Of a stretch of DNA of 64,000 bases, positions 7,637 to 16,202 are shown piece after piece. The notes beneath the pieces are model-generated. The model searched no databases. It saw nothing but the letters and a program-made list of their open reading frames with translations, and was not told the origin of the DNA. Location of the stretch: assembly GCF_016924645.1 (NCBI RefSeq), contig NZ_JAFFJV010000008.1, positions 62,001-126,000 on the forward strand, written 5' to 3'. Source of the DNA: Rufibacter psychrotolerans (GTDB taxonomy: Bacteria > Bacteroidota > Bacteroidia > Cytophagales > Hymenobacteraceae). The translations under genes and the position numbers were made by a program. Every line of letters begins with the position of its first letter. Position 1 is the first letter of the stretch.

Positions 7637-9235
7637 CTATTCTTTCCGTCTTTGTCTTGGAAGGTTGGCTGCTTCTTTTGCCCCTGTCACCTTCTTCTCG
7701 GGTACTGCGCCGGTAGCGTTTTTCAGAGCAGTTCCGCCTTTCACGTACGTAAACTCCAGTAAGGAACCTTTGTATTGGCTGCCTTTAGGGTCTTCGCCCG
7801 ATGGCCCGGAAGTCACCGAGGAACTGTCTACCACCGCGTACAGCTTTTTGCCGTCTGGGGAGATGGCCAGGTCACGGTAGCGGGTCTGCTTTTTGTTGAA
7901 GTAGGAGAGCGTATCGCCGGTGGTGCCGGTGCCGTTGGCGTTCAGTTTCACCCGTACCACTTTCCCGGTTTTGAGCATGGCAACAAGCAGGGAGTTCTGC
8001 CAGCCCGGTATGGCCGAGGAAGTGTACACGGCAATGCTGCTGGGCGCATCAGAGGTCCACTCAGGCGAGGCTTTTTCATCGTTCCGGGATTGCGTCATGA
8101 CATTCCGGATAAAGGCGTTGGAATTGGGATAGAAGCTGAGAATAGGGTCCTGATAGAGTTCTTTCCCGATAGCTTTCGCGTTGTCGTTTTCGCTCTGGAT
8201 GGTGGGATAGGTAGTGTTCCACTCGCCGGGCAGTTGGGTGTGGCTGCTCACGCCCGCCGCCAGGCCGTTGTAGTTATTGTCATTGTAGCCAATCACCAAC
8301 GGGTGCCCGTAATTTTTGCCCCGTTCTATGATGTTGATCTCGTCATCAGAGAAAGGCCCGTGTTCGCTGGAATAGATCCGGCCAGTGCCGCCTATCACGG
8401 CATAGGCCAAGCCTTGCGCATTCCTATAGCCGGTACTCCAGACCGCACTCTGCCGTTGGGTTGAGGTGAACGGATTATCATTCGGAATCCAGCGGTCAAA
8501 GGGACCTTTATCAGCATCTGGCTCCAGGTTGAAGCGTAGTACTTTGCCTTCATAGCTGCTGGTCAGTTGCGCCCGATTAGGTCGGCCCACGTTATGGAAC
8601 TGCCCCGCGCCCATGTCGCCTACGGTGTAAAAGAGGAAATCTTTGCCGTTCACCGGGGCAATAAGCAAGCGGCCGGAGTTGTGGTCATTGCTGCCCGGGA
8701 TGCTGTCGCAGAGCACCATAGGATGGGTTAGTTTCTGGGATTTCGGCTCATAATCGTAGCGCACCACGCGCATGGTGTAATGGCAGCCGGCAAAGTTGGG
8801 ATCACAGCCATCGCCCGGTTTGTTTGCCCCGGCAAACTGGTACGCGTACGCCAGGTACACATACGGTTTGCCCGTGAGAAGCTGGGGATGCAGCGCCATG
8901 CCCATGAGTCCGCCCTGTGGCCAGGATTTACCGCCGTCTATGGAGTCTGGCACCTTGTCATAGCGCGGAAACTGGCGGAGGTTGTTCAGGTCCAGGACAA
9001 CCGTTTGGGCTCCGGTGGTAGGATGAATGCGGCTCACGCGGTAACCTTTCGCCTCGGTGACCCACAGGTGGTGGTCGGGGCCGTAAGTCACTTCCCACGG
9101 ATCGCTAAGTTTGTCTTTGACCACCCGCACCGTGAACACCTCGCCCTGCGGGCCGGTTAAGTTCTGGGCCCAGGCAGGGAGGGCGGCACTAAACGCCAGG
9201 AGCAGGAAGAGGAGCGAAGCTGCAAATCGTACCAT
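7637..9235 (-). CDS. PQQ-dependent sugar dehydrogenase-like protein (GSDH family)
   Basis: A 532-residue secreted six-bladed beta-propeller of the soluble glucose/sorbosone dehydrogenase family. Family members oxidise sugars or similar alcohols with PQQ and calcium in the periplasm; the substrate is unknown. A signal peptide (FAASLLFLLLAFSAALPAWA) starts at MVRFAAS (9235), preferred over an ATG 27 nt upstream. Family motifs in order: DPWEVTYGPDHHLWVTE, GGLMGMALHP (substrate-side His), DHNSGRLL, YRNAQGLA and SSEHGP. The C-terminus has an extra basic tail (AANLPRQRRKE) after the propeller. It is alone on its strand, and the AraC regulator upstream runs in the same direction. No PQQ biosynthesis genes are in the window. 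Confidence 0.88.
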   Translation of the reverse strand: MVRFAASLLFLLLAFSAALPAWAQNLTGPQGEVFTVRVVKDKLSDPWEVTYGPDHHLWVTEAKGYRVSRIHPTTGAQTVVLDLNNLRQFPRYDKVPDSIDGGKSWPQGGLMGMALHPQLLTGKPYVYLAYAYQFAGANKPGDGCDPNFAGCHYTMRVVRYDYEPKSQKLTHPMVLCDSIPGSNDHNSGRLLIAPVNGKDFLFYTVGDMGAGQFHNVGRPNRAQLTSSYEGKVLRFNLEPDADKGPFDRWIPNDNPFTSTQRQSAVWSTGYRNAQGLAYAVIGGTGRIYSSEHGPFSDDEINIIERGKNYGHPLVIGYNDNNYNGLAAGVSSHTQLPGEWNTTYPTIQSENDNAKAIGKELYQDPILSFYPNSNAFIRNVMTQSRNDEKASPEWTSDAPSSIAVYTSSAIPGWQNSLLVAMLKTGKVVRVKLNANGTGTTGDTLSYFNKKQTRYRDLAISPDGKKLYAVVDSSSVTSGPSGEDPKGSQYKGSLLEFTYVKGGTALKNATGAVPEKKVTGAKEAANLPRQRRKE

Positions 9236-9337
9236 AGGGGAAAAAGCTAAGTCTGAGACCAACGGACACAGACTCTTTAAACCCCCGGCGGGTTGCTTTG
9301 GTTGTGGAAAACTGTCTGCGGTTGCGTAAAGCTGGGG

Positions 9338-10210
9338 CTACCCGCGCTGTCTGAACTGCTCCGGGGTGTTTCCGGTGTGTTTTTTGAAAAATCGGCTGAA
9401 ATAGGAATTGTCCTCAAAGCCCAGGGCATGGGCCACCTGCGTAATGTTGAGGTGCGGGGAGTGGGTGAGCAGGCGTCTGGCTTCCAACACCAGCCGTTCC
9501 TGCAGCAGATCAGAAGTAGTCTTGCCCAGGTTCTGTTTGCACAGCTCGTTCAGGTACTTAGCCGACAGGTGCAGGGCATCGGCGTAGAATTTCACGGGGT
9601 GGTGCTCCCGGTAGTGCTGCTCTACCAGGGCTTCCAGCTGGTAAAGGTAAAAGGGCCAGTTGGCGTTGTCCTGCGCGGCGTGGGCGGCGGGGTACAGGCG
9701 GGCTAAAAAGATGAGCAGAAGGCGCAGATAGGCCCGCAGGGCCTCGGTCTGCAGGGAGAGCGGCTGGGCGTACTCCCGCAAGAGGTCCTGCAGCAGGTTT
9801 TCAACGGGCGTGAGCTGGGCAGCCTCAGCGTAAAGCACCGCGGGGTTCTGCCAGGCCCTGAAGAACGGAAACTGGCGGAGCTGTTCGCTGCCGGGGGCTT
9901 CCTGGTAAAAGTCGGGGGAGAAGAACAGCAGCGTGCCCTGGGTATCTGGCGAGAGGTCCCAGGCATGCACCTGGCCCGGCGTCAGGAAAAAGACGCTGTT
10001 GGGCCTAAGGTCATAGGTGGTGAAATCAATGGTGTGGGTACCCTGGCCCTGCCTGATGTGCAGCAGCAGGTAAAAGTCATGCTTGTGCGGCGCTTGCACA
10101 AAGGCATGCTTCTGCCGGTGGGCCTGCAGGTCTACCACATGGAAGCCGTGGGTGAGCGCCCGGGCGGCGGTAAAATCAGGAATACGGTAAACGGGAAGTT
10201 TTTCGGGCAT
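9338..10210 (-). CDS. AraC-family transcriptional regulator
   Basis: A 290-residue cytosolic regulator with an N-terminal cupin sensor and a C-terminal AraC HTH. Cupin strands include APHKHDFYLLLHIRQGQGTH near residues 40-60 and FFLTPGQVHAWDLS near 74-88, the usual ligand-sensing layout. The double helix-turn-helix covers about 190-288, with LHLSAKYLNELCKQNLG and ITQVAHALGFEDNSYFSRF followed by the FKKHTGNTPEQFR signature. The ligand is unknown. It is co-oriented with the sugar dehydrogenase gene downstream (about 100 nt away), which is a plausible but unproven target. Confidence 0.92.
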   Translation of the reverse strand: MPEKLPVYRIPDFTAARALTHGFHVVDLQAHRQKHAFVQAPHKHDFYLLLHIRQGQGTHTIDFTTYDLRPNSVFFLTPGQVHAWDLSPDTQGTLLFFSPDFYQEAPGSEQLRQFPFFRAWQNPAVLYAEAAQLTPVENLLQDLLREYAQPLSLQTEALRAYLRLLLIFLARLYPAAHAAQDNANWPFYLYQLEALVEQHYREHHPVKFYADALHLSAKYLNELCKQNLGKTTSDLLQERLVLEARRLLTHSPHLNITQVAHALGFEDNSYFSRFFKKHTGNTPEQFRQRG

Positions 10211-10284
10211 AGGCCAAGCGGCGCCGGCCGCACTGTTTCTGCCCCAAATTGCAGAAAATAACGCGAAATCCGCGCACGCGCCCG

Positions 10285-10689
10285 CTAATGTCCCCGGGCC
10301 TGCGGGGTAGCGGCGGCCGTTGGGTCATAGCTGATGAAGATGTTGATCCAGATGGAGCGGGACAGCTTGAAGATGGCCGGCAGGAACAAGACCAGGGCCA
10401 GCACCAAGGCCCCTACAAACATCCAGGTGGTGATTTCGTCTGAGAACAGCATCATCAGGGCTACAATGCCAAGGGTGGGGCCGGTGGTGAGGGCGTAGCT
10501 CACAAACATGGCTCCGTAGTAGTAGCCGGGCTCGGGCTCGTACAACTGCTGGCACACGGGGCACTGGTCTTTCATCTGGGAGAAATTACTCCAGCTCAGC
10601 AGACTGTTGTTCTCAAACAGGTTTCCCTCATGGCAGCGAGGGCACTTCAGCCTGAAAACGCTATATAGTTTAGATCCTTTTCCTAACAT
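10285..10689 (-). CDS. DUF983 family membrane protein with zinc-ribbon-like N-terminus
   Basis: A 134-residue protein of the DUF983 family, function unknown. The N-terminal part holds two Cys pairs, CPRCHEG near residues 15-21 and CPVCQQ near 43-48, consistent with a small zinc site. Then come EPGYYYGAMFVSYAL and two transmembrane helices (LGIVALMMLFS and MFVGALVLALVLFLPAIF). The start at 10689 is chosen as giving a normal distance from a TACCTTTG promoter element; an ATG at 10701 is also in frame. DUF983 proteins sit next to cytochrome oxidase genes in some genomes, but not here. Confidence 0.88.
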   Translation of the reverse strand: MLGKGSKLYSVFRLKCPRCHEGNLFENNSLLSWSNFSQMKDQCPVCQQLYEPEPGYYYGAMFVSYALTTGPTLGIVALMMLFSDEITTWMFVGALVLALVLFLPAIFKLSRSIWINIFISYDPTAAATPQARGH

Positions 10690-10712
10690 CGTTCTCTGCA
10701 AATTATCTTTTA

Positions 10713-10720
10713 CAAAGGTA
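10713..10720 (-). promoter_or_regulatory. Candidate -7 element upstream of the DUF983 gene
   Basis: TACCTTTG on the minus strand fits TAnnTTTG, 23 nt upstream of the chosen start. No clear -33 TTG was found. Confidence 0.4.
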
Positions 10721-10965
10721 CGTGCCCCATGCTTTTATGGATAGGACAAAAGGCGGTTGTTAAGGTGATTTTTGCCCCGGCCCCGCCCCATTGTAGGGGA
10801 GCAGCAAGCCGCCACCTCCGGAATGCTCCAATTCACCAGCCCTGCAGAATGGTCTCCATCACCAGCCGTTTACACCCTAGTTCTGCCAAAATAGCCCAGA
10901 AACCTACCTGCAGGGCTACAACCTCTGTAGGCTGATGCAGATCTATGCGTTCTTAAGGGCAGGTG

Positions 10966-12723
10966 CTAGCGCTTGATGACCAGCCGGTGCACCACAGGGC
11001 CTTGGTCGGTTTGCAGGTAAAGCAGGTGCAGGCCCGGGGGCAGGGCGCGTACGTCCAGTGTCCAGCCGTGGGCAGCTTTGAGGGGCTTCAGCTGGGTTGT
11101 TTTCTTGCCGGTTACCCCCACCGCCTGCACCGACAGCAAGCGTACCGAGGCCGGGGCCTCTATGGTCACCAGGTCCGTGGCCGGATTTGGCCGGAAGGTG
11201 AGCTGCTGCGCTTGGCCTTCGGGAGTTCCAGTGAGGGTTGAGACAGCCACCTCATTGGAGGCCAGGCTGCTTCCCCCGGCGGGCTCCTGCATGGCGGCGT
11301 AAATGCGGTAGTGGTACTGCTGGTTCAGGTCAAGTCCCTGGCCGTTGTTGTTGTCCAGGAACGTAGAGGTGCCCGCGGGCACCGTGCCCACCAGCGTGTA
11401 CCCCGCCGAGGCGGGAATGCCCACCTGGCAGGCCGTGGGCGAGAAGGCCGAGGCGTTCACCTTGCGGTAGATGTACATGCGACCAAAGTTGGGGCAGGTG
11501 TAGTTTTGCCAGGTAAGCCGCACGCTGTTGCCGCCCTGCGGAACCGCCGAGAGGAGCACCGGAGGCGGGGCCACTACCGTGACGTTCCAGGTTTGCACGT
11601 GAGCCAGCTTGGTAGCGCCCGCCGAAGGCTGGTCCTCGGCCCTGAACACTACCTGGTAAGGAGCCCGGCGCACGTCTTCACACCTGGGCTGCCACTGAAA
11701 GGCGCGCGTAACGTCATCTACCCGGGGAAATTCAATCCTGGACATCATCTCGCCATACACCAGGACTATGGTAGGATCATTGTCTGGGTCCCGGGTCATG
11801 ACGGGGGCCTGCAGCAGGGTGCTGGCCACCGCGCAGGTATCGCGGGGAGCTGTTATAACCGGCGGACGGTTGCCGTTCTCGCCTATCAGGAGTTGCATGT
11901 CGCGCACAATTTGCCCAATGAGGCGCCCGTCGCGCCACTCTTCCACCCCCAGGGCAATGTTGTATTCGCCCAGAATGCCTGGGGTGTTCCAGGTGAGCTG
12001 GCCGGTGATTGGGTCCAGGGTGTAGCCGGTGGGGCTACCGGGTTGCTGGGGACCCAGGAAGTGCTCCAGCCCCCTGAACCCGGGGGCGGTCTGCACAACG
12101 GGGTTTCCGCAGGGGTCAAAGCTGTTGCTGGTTTTGAGCGGCACCAGTTTGTACGCCAGGCTGTCGCCGTCTGGGTCATACGCCACCGGGTTGTGCACCA
12201 GCGTCTGGTTCCGGACGGCGGCTTCCAGGGGAGCCTGCGAAAACATGGGTGAGCGGTTAACCCCCAGGAAGGGATCAACGGTGACCGTGGTCTGCAGCGT
12301 AAAGACTTGCTGGACGGAGGTGTTGAGGTTCACCACCCCCATATTTCGGCTCATGGCCACGTAGGTGACCGTGTATGTGCCGGGGCCCGGAAACGTGTGC
12401 TCAAAGTGGTACTCATTCACCAGGGTGTTGTTCTGGCCGTTGGCCAGAATGGTTCTGGACGTGCGGGCAACTTCCTGGCTGGTGCAGTCGCCAAAATAGA
12501 GGCGGGCCGAAAGATCCTCAAAGGCAGGCGGAGCCACGGTATAGGTGACCAGGGTAAAGTGGAACTTCAGAGGGTTGCGGTCCGGTCCGGTTTCTCCCTT
12601 TGCCAGAATATTCCCGGCCCTGATGTGGGTTGCCCCAGCCTGAAGAGCCGTGAGAAGAAGCGCCAACAGCAGGAGAGGCCAGCCAAGGGCCCTTTGGTTT
12701 TTGGGGGGTAGGGGTGTTGCCAT
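10966..12723 (-). CDS. Large secreted adhesin-like protein with T9SS C-terminal sorting domain
   Basis: A 585-residue exported protein. The signal peptide is WPLLLLALLLTALQAGA after a short basic start, and the mature part begins THIRAGNI. This opening and the following PKD/Ig-like beta domains are typical of Cytophagales surface proteins; YDPDGDSLAYKLVP near residue 185 and RDPDNDPTIVLVY near 325 look like cadherin/Ig-type loops. A fibronectin-III-like domain (SVRLTWQNYTCP) follows. The last ~80 residues (FRPNPATDLVTIEAPA to LHLLYLQTDQGPVVHRLVIK) form a T9SS type A sorting domain, which directs export through the type IX system and surface attachment or release. The start at 12723 is preferred since the longer reading frame adds 27 residues before the signal peptide. 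Confidence 0.85.
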   Translation of the reverse strand: MATPLPPKNQRALGWPLLLLALLLTALQAGATHIRAGNILAKGETGPDRNPLKFHFTLVTYTVAPPAFEDLSARLYFGDCTSQEVARTSRTILANGQNNTLVNEYHFEHTFPGPGTYTVTYVAMSRNMGVVNLNTSVQQVFTLQTTVTVDPFLGVNRSPMFSQAPLEAAVRNQTLVHNPVAYDPDGDSLAYKLVPLKTSNSFDPCGNPVVQTAPGFRGLEHFLGPQQPGSPTGYTLDPITGQLTWNTPGILGEYNIALGVEEWRDGRLIGQIVRDMQLLIGENGNRPPVITAPRDTCAVASTLLQAPVMTRDPDNDPTIVLVYGEMMSRIEFPRVDDVTRAFQWQPRCEDVRRAPYQVVFRAEDQPSAGATKLAHVQTWNVTVVAPPPVLLSAVPQGGNSVRLTWQNYTCPNFGRMYIYRKVNASAFSPTACQVGIPASAGYTLVGTVPAGTSTFLDNNNGQGLDLNQQYHYRIYAAMQEPAGGSSLASNEVAVSTLTGTPEGQAQQLTFRPNPATDLVTIEAPASVRLLSVQAVGVTGKKTTQLKPLKAAHGWTLDVRALPPGLHLLYLQTDQGPVVHRLVIKR

Positions 12724-12892
12724 GAAGCTCAGGAGTTGGGGATGGAACAAAAGCAACCGGTTTACCAGAAAGGTAGAGAAGTTGCCGGCAAACGCAAAAT
12801 ACAACTTGTAGTTTTTGAATATTAGTTTGTTATACGCAGGTAGCCCCCGCTTGGCTTACCCTGGTACTTTGAAATAGATTATCTTGCTCCCC

Positions 12893-12927
12893 GTTTGCCG
12901 GGTGTTTTCGGAAAACCTGGCCCAAAC
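12893..12927. repeat. Intergenic near-palindrome, copy 4
   Basis: Arms GTTTGCCGGGTGTTTTC and GAAAACCTGGCCCAAAC, 15 nt upstream of the symporter start. Confidence 0.75.
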
Positions 12928-12942
12928 TAGAACCAGTAGCCC

Positions 12943-14352
12943 ATGCTCGTCTTTTTTGTTCTGTTGTACCTGGTGCTCAACGTGCTGGTGGGGCTCTGGG
13001 CCGCCCGGCGCGTGCACAATACCTCTGACTTTATGCTGGCCGGCCGGGCCCTGCCGCTGCCCATGGCCACTGCCGTGGTGTTTGCCACCTGGTTTGGCTC
13101 CGAGACCATTCTGGGCGCCTCGGCCGAGGTTGCCGAGGAAGGCCTGATGGGCATGGTGGAAGACCCCCTGGGCGCCGCCCTGTGCCTGGTGCTGGTGGGC
13201 CTGTTTTTCGCCAGAAAGCTGTACCGCATGAACCTGCTCACCTTCGGCGATTTTTACCGGATCAAATTTGGCCGTTCGGCCGAGGTGGTGGCTTCCGTCT
13301 GCCTGGTGGTGTCATACTTCGGGTGGGTGGCCGCGCAGATGGTAGCCCTGGGCATTGCATTCAACCTGCTGCTGGGCACCACGTTGGTGCAAGGCGTTCT
13401 GGCGGGGAGCTTTCTGGTGGTGCTCTACACGTACTTTGGCGGCATGTGGAGCGTGAGCGTCACCGATTACGTGCAAACCATCATGATCATTCTGGGTCTG
13501 CTGGTGGTAACCTGGTGGGTGATGCGCGAAAAGCCCCTGGCCGAGGTTGCCGCCACGCTTCCCCCGGATTTTTACCGGCTCACGCCGAAGGAGGGCACTA
13601 CTTTCTCGGGTTGGCTCAACTACCTGGCCCTCTGGATGACCATTGGCCTGGGCTCCATTCCGCAGCAGGACGTGTTTCAGCGGGTCATGGCGTCTAAGTC
13701 TGAAAACGTGGCGGTGGGGGCCTCCCTGCTGGCCGCGTTTCTGTACGTGACGGTGGCCCTGTTGCCGCTTATTCTGGCCATTTACGCCAAAGTGCTGCAC
13801 CCAGAACTAGCCTCTAAAGACGCCCAGATGCTGGTGCCCAGCCTGATTCTGGGTTCCAGCCCCTTGCTCATCAAGGTACTGTTTTTCGGGGCCCTTATTT
13901 CGGCCATCATTAGTACGGCCAGCGGCGCTATCCTGGCCCCAGCCTCCATCCTGAGCGAAAACCTCCTGCGCCCCCTCTTCAAAGAAATGACCGACAAAAA
14001 ACTGCTGGCGCTGTCCCGGGCGAGCGTGCTGGTGGTGGCAGTGATTTCCCTGGGGTTTGCCTTGTCCCGCAGCAACATCCATGAACTAGTCAGCGAGTCA
14101 TCGGCACTGAGTCTGGTAAGTCTGCTGGTGCCCCTGGTAGCCGGAATTTACCTGAAACAAGCCTCGGCCCGTGCCGCTATCCTGTCCATGGTGCTGGGCA
14201 TGGGCACCTGGCTTTTTTGCCGAATTTCTGGAACCGAGGTGGAGCCTTTGTGGTACGGGTTGGCCGGAAGTGTGCTGGGGTATCTGGCTGGAATGGTGAC
14301 CCAACCCCTGGCCCTGACCCAAAGAGAATCAGAACCCCTTGACACAGTTTAG
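12943..14352 (+). CDS. Sodium:solute symporter (SSS family)
   Basis: A 469-residue inner-membrane transporter of the SSS/LeuT-fold family, which couples Na+ entry to uptake of a small solute that cannot be named from sequence. About 13 transmembrane helices alternate through the protein. Diagnostic stretches are TSDFMLAGRALPLPMATAVV (residues 27-46), FATWFGSETILGAS (residues 47-60), the TYFGGMWSVSVTDYVQ loop (residues 164-179) and ALISAIISTASGAILAPAS (residues 317-335), the Na+-site helix of the family. It is more distant from the two tandem SSS genes near 50 kb than those are from each other. The stop codon lies inside a palindromic repeat. Confidence 0.92.
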   Translation: MLVFFVLLYLVLNVLVGLWAARRVHNTSDFMLAGRALPLPMATAVVFATWFGSETILGASAEVAEEGLMGMVEDPLGAALCLVLVGLFFARKLYRMNLLTFGDFYRIKFGRSAEVVASVCLVVSYFGWVAAQMVALGIAFNLLLGTTLVQGVLAGSFLVVLYTYFGGMWSVSVTDYVQTIMIILGLLVVTWWVMREKPLAEVAATLPPDFYRLTPKEGTTFSGWLNYLALWMTIGLGSIPQQDVFQRVMASKSENVAVGASLLAAFLYVTVALLPLILAIYAKVLHPELASKDAQMLVPSLILGSSPLLIKVLFFGALISAIISTASGAILAPASILSENLLRPLFKEMTDKKLLALSRASVLVVAVISLGFALSRSNIHELVSESSALSLVSLLVPLVAGIYLKQASARAAILSMVLGMGTWLFCRISGTEVEPLWYGLAGSVLGYLAGMVTQPLALTQRESEPLDTV

Positions 14353-14381
14353 CGCCGTTTTACGGAAAGCAGGCCTTAAAC
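14347..14381. repeat. Intergenic near-palindrome, copy 5 (contains a stop codon)
   Basis: Arms GTTTAGCGCCGTTTTAC and GAAAGCAGGCCTTAAAC. The symporter stop TAG (14350-14352) is part of the left arm. Confidence 0.8.
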
Positions 14382-14502
14382 AGAAATGTAGCGGCGTAAC
14401 CCTGTTACGCCGTGATTCCCTACCGAAGTACGTTTCCCATTCTTCGGCACATTTTCCACGGAGGTAGGTAGATCTTCACTGGGAAAGCGTCTTATTCTTC
14501 AT

Positions 14503-14775
14503 CGCTGGCGCGAGCGTTCCGCTCGTGTCCGCACGCATTCCTGGTGAGTTAATGAATTCATAACTCAGCACCACTCTCTCTGTCATCCTGAAAGGATCTT
14601 GGTGGCGAACGGCAAATTCGTTTCTTCCAAGCTTTTCTAATTCGCCCACCAGATCTTTCCAAGATGACAGAATGGGTTCGGAAACATTGGAAGAGCCGGA
14701 GTTCCGAAGTTCAAAAAGGGAAGCGCAGAACACTCAGCAATGCGTGCGGACACGAGCTGCAAGCTCGCGCCAGCG
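14503..14775. repeat. Nested inverted-repeat element B
   Basis: Outer arms 14503-14539 (CGCTGGCGCGAGCGTTCCGC...) and 14739-14775 are inverted copies. Inner arms 14580-14608 and 14641-14671 (GTCATCCTGAAAGGATCTTG type) form a second hairpin. The outer arms each carry a small internal hairpin: GAGCG-TTC-CGCTC on the left and GAGCT-GCA-AGCTC on the right. No gene lies in 14353-14869. Confidence 0.85.
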
Positions 14776-14780
14776 GGAAA

Positions 14781-14837
14781 TAAAACCGCAAAAGCCCTCA
14801 CAGGTTTTCAATACCTGTGTGGGCTTTTGCGGTTTTA
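14781..14837. terminator. Terminator downstream of argH
   Basis: A 25-bp stem (14781-14805 with 14813-14837, one mismatch) with a 7-nt loop. It lies 33 nt beyond the argH stop, and on the minus strand it is followed by TTTTATTT-like sequence. It abuts the element B arm and overlaps palindrome copy 6. Confidence 0.75.
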
Positions 14838-14866
14838 GCCTGTTTTCAGCAAAACGAGCCGTAAAC
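14832..14866. repeat. Intergenic near-palindrome, copy 6
   Basis: Arms GTTTTAGCCTGTTTTC and CAAAACGAGCCGTAAAC, ending 3 nt before the argH stop codon (14870-14872). Confidence 0.8.
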
Positions 14867-14869
14867 GGA

Positions 14870-16201
14870 TTATGCCAGCAACTCAGCAATCGCCTTATCT
14901 ACTTTCTCAAACTGGAAGCCGCTCAGTACCTCGTCCATCAAGCCTTTAATCTTCTCAGTGCACAAGTTGCCAATGCTACCCTCGTGCGTGTGGTTCAGCG
15001 TTTCCGGCCGTTCAAATTCCCCTTTTTCAATGGCTAAGCCTACGTTTTTGTACGCATCTCTAAACGGCACACCGTTGAGCACCTGGTTGTTTACCACTTC
15101 CACGCTGAAGAGGTACTGGTATTTCTCATCTTTCAGGATGTCTTCGTTTAGCTTCAGGTGCGGCAACATGAACGTCATCATCTCCAGACAATTCCTAATT
15201 TCGCCAAAAGCCGGGAAGAAGCTTTCTTTGAGCAACTGCAACTCACGGTGATAACCGGAGGGCAGGTTGCCCAACAGCATCTGAATCTCGGTGGGTAGGG
15301 CTTGTAGGCGGTTGCACTTGCCGCGCATGATTTCAAATACGTCGGGGTTTTTCTTGTGCGGCATGATGCTGGAACCGGTGGTCAGTTCATCGGGCAAGGT
15401 CACGAAGGCGAAGTTCTGGCTCATGTACAGGCATACGTCCATGGCCATGCGGCCGAGGGTGCTGGCAATAGACGCAAGGCCCATGCTCACGCTGCGCTCG
15501 GTCTTGCCACGGCCCATTTGCGCGTACACCACGTTGTAGTTCAGTGCCTCGAAGCCCAGCAAATCCGTCGTCATTTGGCGGTTGAGTGGGAACGAACTTC
15601 CGTACCCAGCCGCCGAGCCCAACGGGTTCTTGTTGCTGATTTTATAGGCCGCTTGCAGAATTTGTAGGTCATCTACCAGACTCTCGGCGTACGCGCCAAA
15701 CCATAGCCCGAACGAAGACGGCATAGCTACCTGCAGGTGCGTGTAGCCTGGTAGTAAAATATGCTTGTTCTTTTCGCTGAGCTCCTGTAAGGTGTTGAAC
15801 AGGGTGTGCACCGCTTCAACCGTCTCACGGATTTCATGGCGGATGAACAGCTTGAGGTCTACCAACACCTGGTCGTTGCGGGAACGGCCGCTGTGGATTT
15901 TCTTGCCTGCCTCGCCCAAACGGCGCGTCAGAAGCAGCTCCACCATAGAGTGCACGTCTTCCACACCGGCCTCTATTTCAAACTCGCCGCGCTCAATGGT
16001 TCTGTAAATCTCCTTGAGTTCGCGCTGCACGGCGGTCAGGTCTTCCGGTTCCATCAACCCGATGCTCTCCAGCATGCGCGTGTGTGCCAGGGAGCCCAGC
16101 ACATCAAAAGGAGCTAATTGCAAGTCCATTTCGGCGTCTTTGCCCACGGTGAATTTCTCAACGTTCTGCGCGACGGAGGTTTCTTTCTGCCAAAGTTTCA
16201 T
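14870..16201 (-). CDS. argH: Argininosuccinate lyase
   Basis: This 443-residue enzyme splits argininosuccinate into arginine and fumarate, the last step of arginine synthesis. It belongs to the fumarase/aspartase superfamily and works as a tetramer in the cytosol. HSGRSRND is at residues 103-110 and the superfamily signature GSSIMPHKKNP at 276-286, which contains the catalytic Ser loop. It is the last gene of the arginine operon; its ATG is 1 nt beyond the end of argE, so the two are coupled. It ends at a strong hairpin terminator and a palindromic repeat. Confidence 0.97.
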   Translation of the reverse strand: MKLWQKETSVAQNVEKFTVGKDAEMDLQLAPFDVLGSLAHTRMLESIGLMEPEDLTAVQRELKEIYRTIERGEFEIEAGVEDVHSMVELLLTRRLGEAGKKIHSGRSRNDQVLVDLKLFIRHEIRETVEAVHTLFNTLQELSEKNKHILLPGYTHLQVAMPSSFGLWFGAYAESLVDDLQILQAAYKISNKNPLGSAAGYGSSFPLNRQMTTDLLGFEALNYNVVYAQMGRGKTERSVSMGLASIASTLGRMAMDVCLYMSQNFAFVTLPDELTTGSSIMPHKKNPDVFEIMRGKCNRLQALPTEIQMLLGNLPSGYHRELQLLKESFFPAFGEIRNCLEMMTFMLPHLKLNEDILKDEKYQYLFSVEVVNNQVLNGVPFRDAYKNVGLAIEKGEFERPETLNHTHEGSIGNLCTEKIKGLMDEVLSGFQFEKVDKAIAELLA

Positions 16202-16202
16202 G

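Noticed and set aside
9293-9325. Further palindrome copy near 9.3 kb
   Set aside because: Only one arm (GTGGAAAACTG) resembles the family and no mirrored arm is present.
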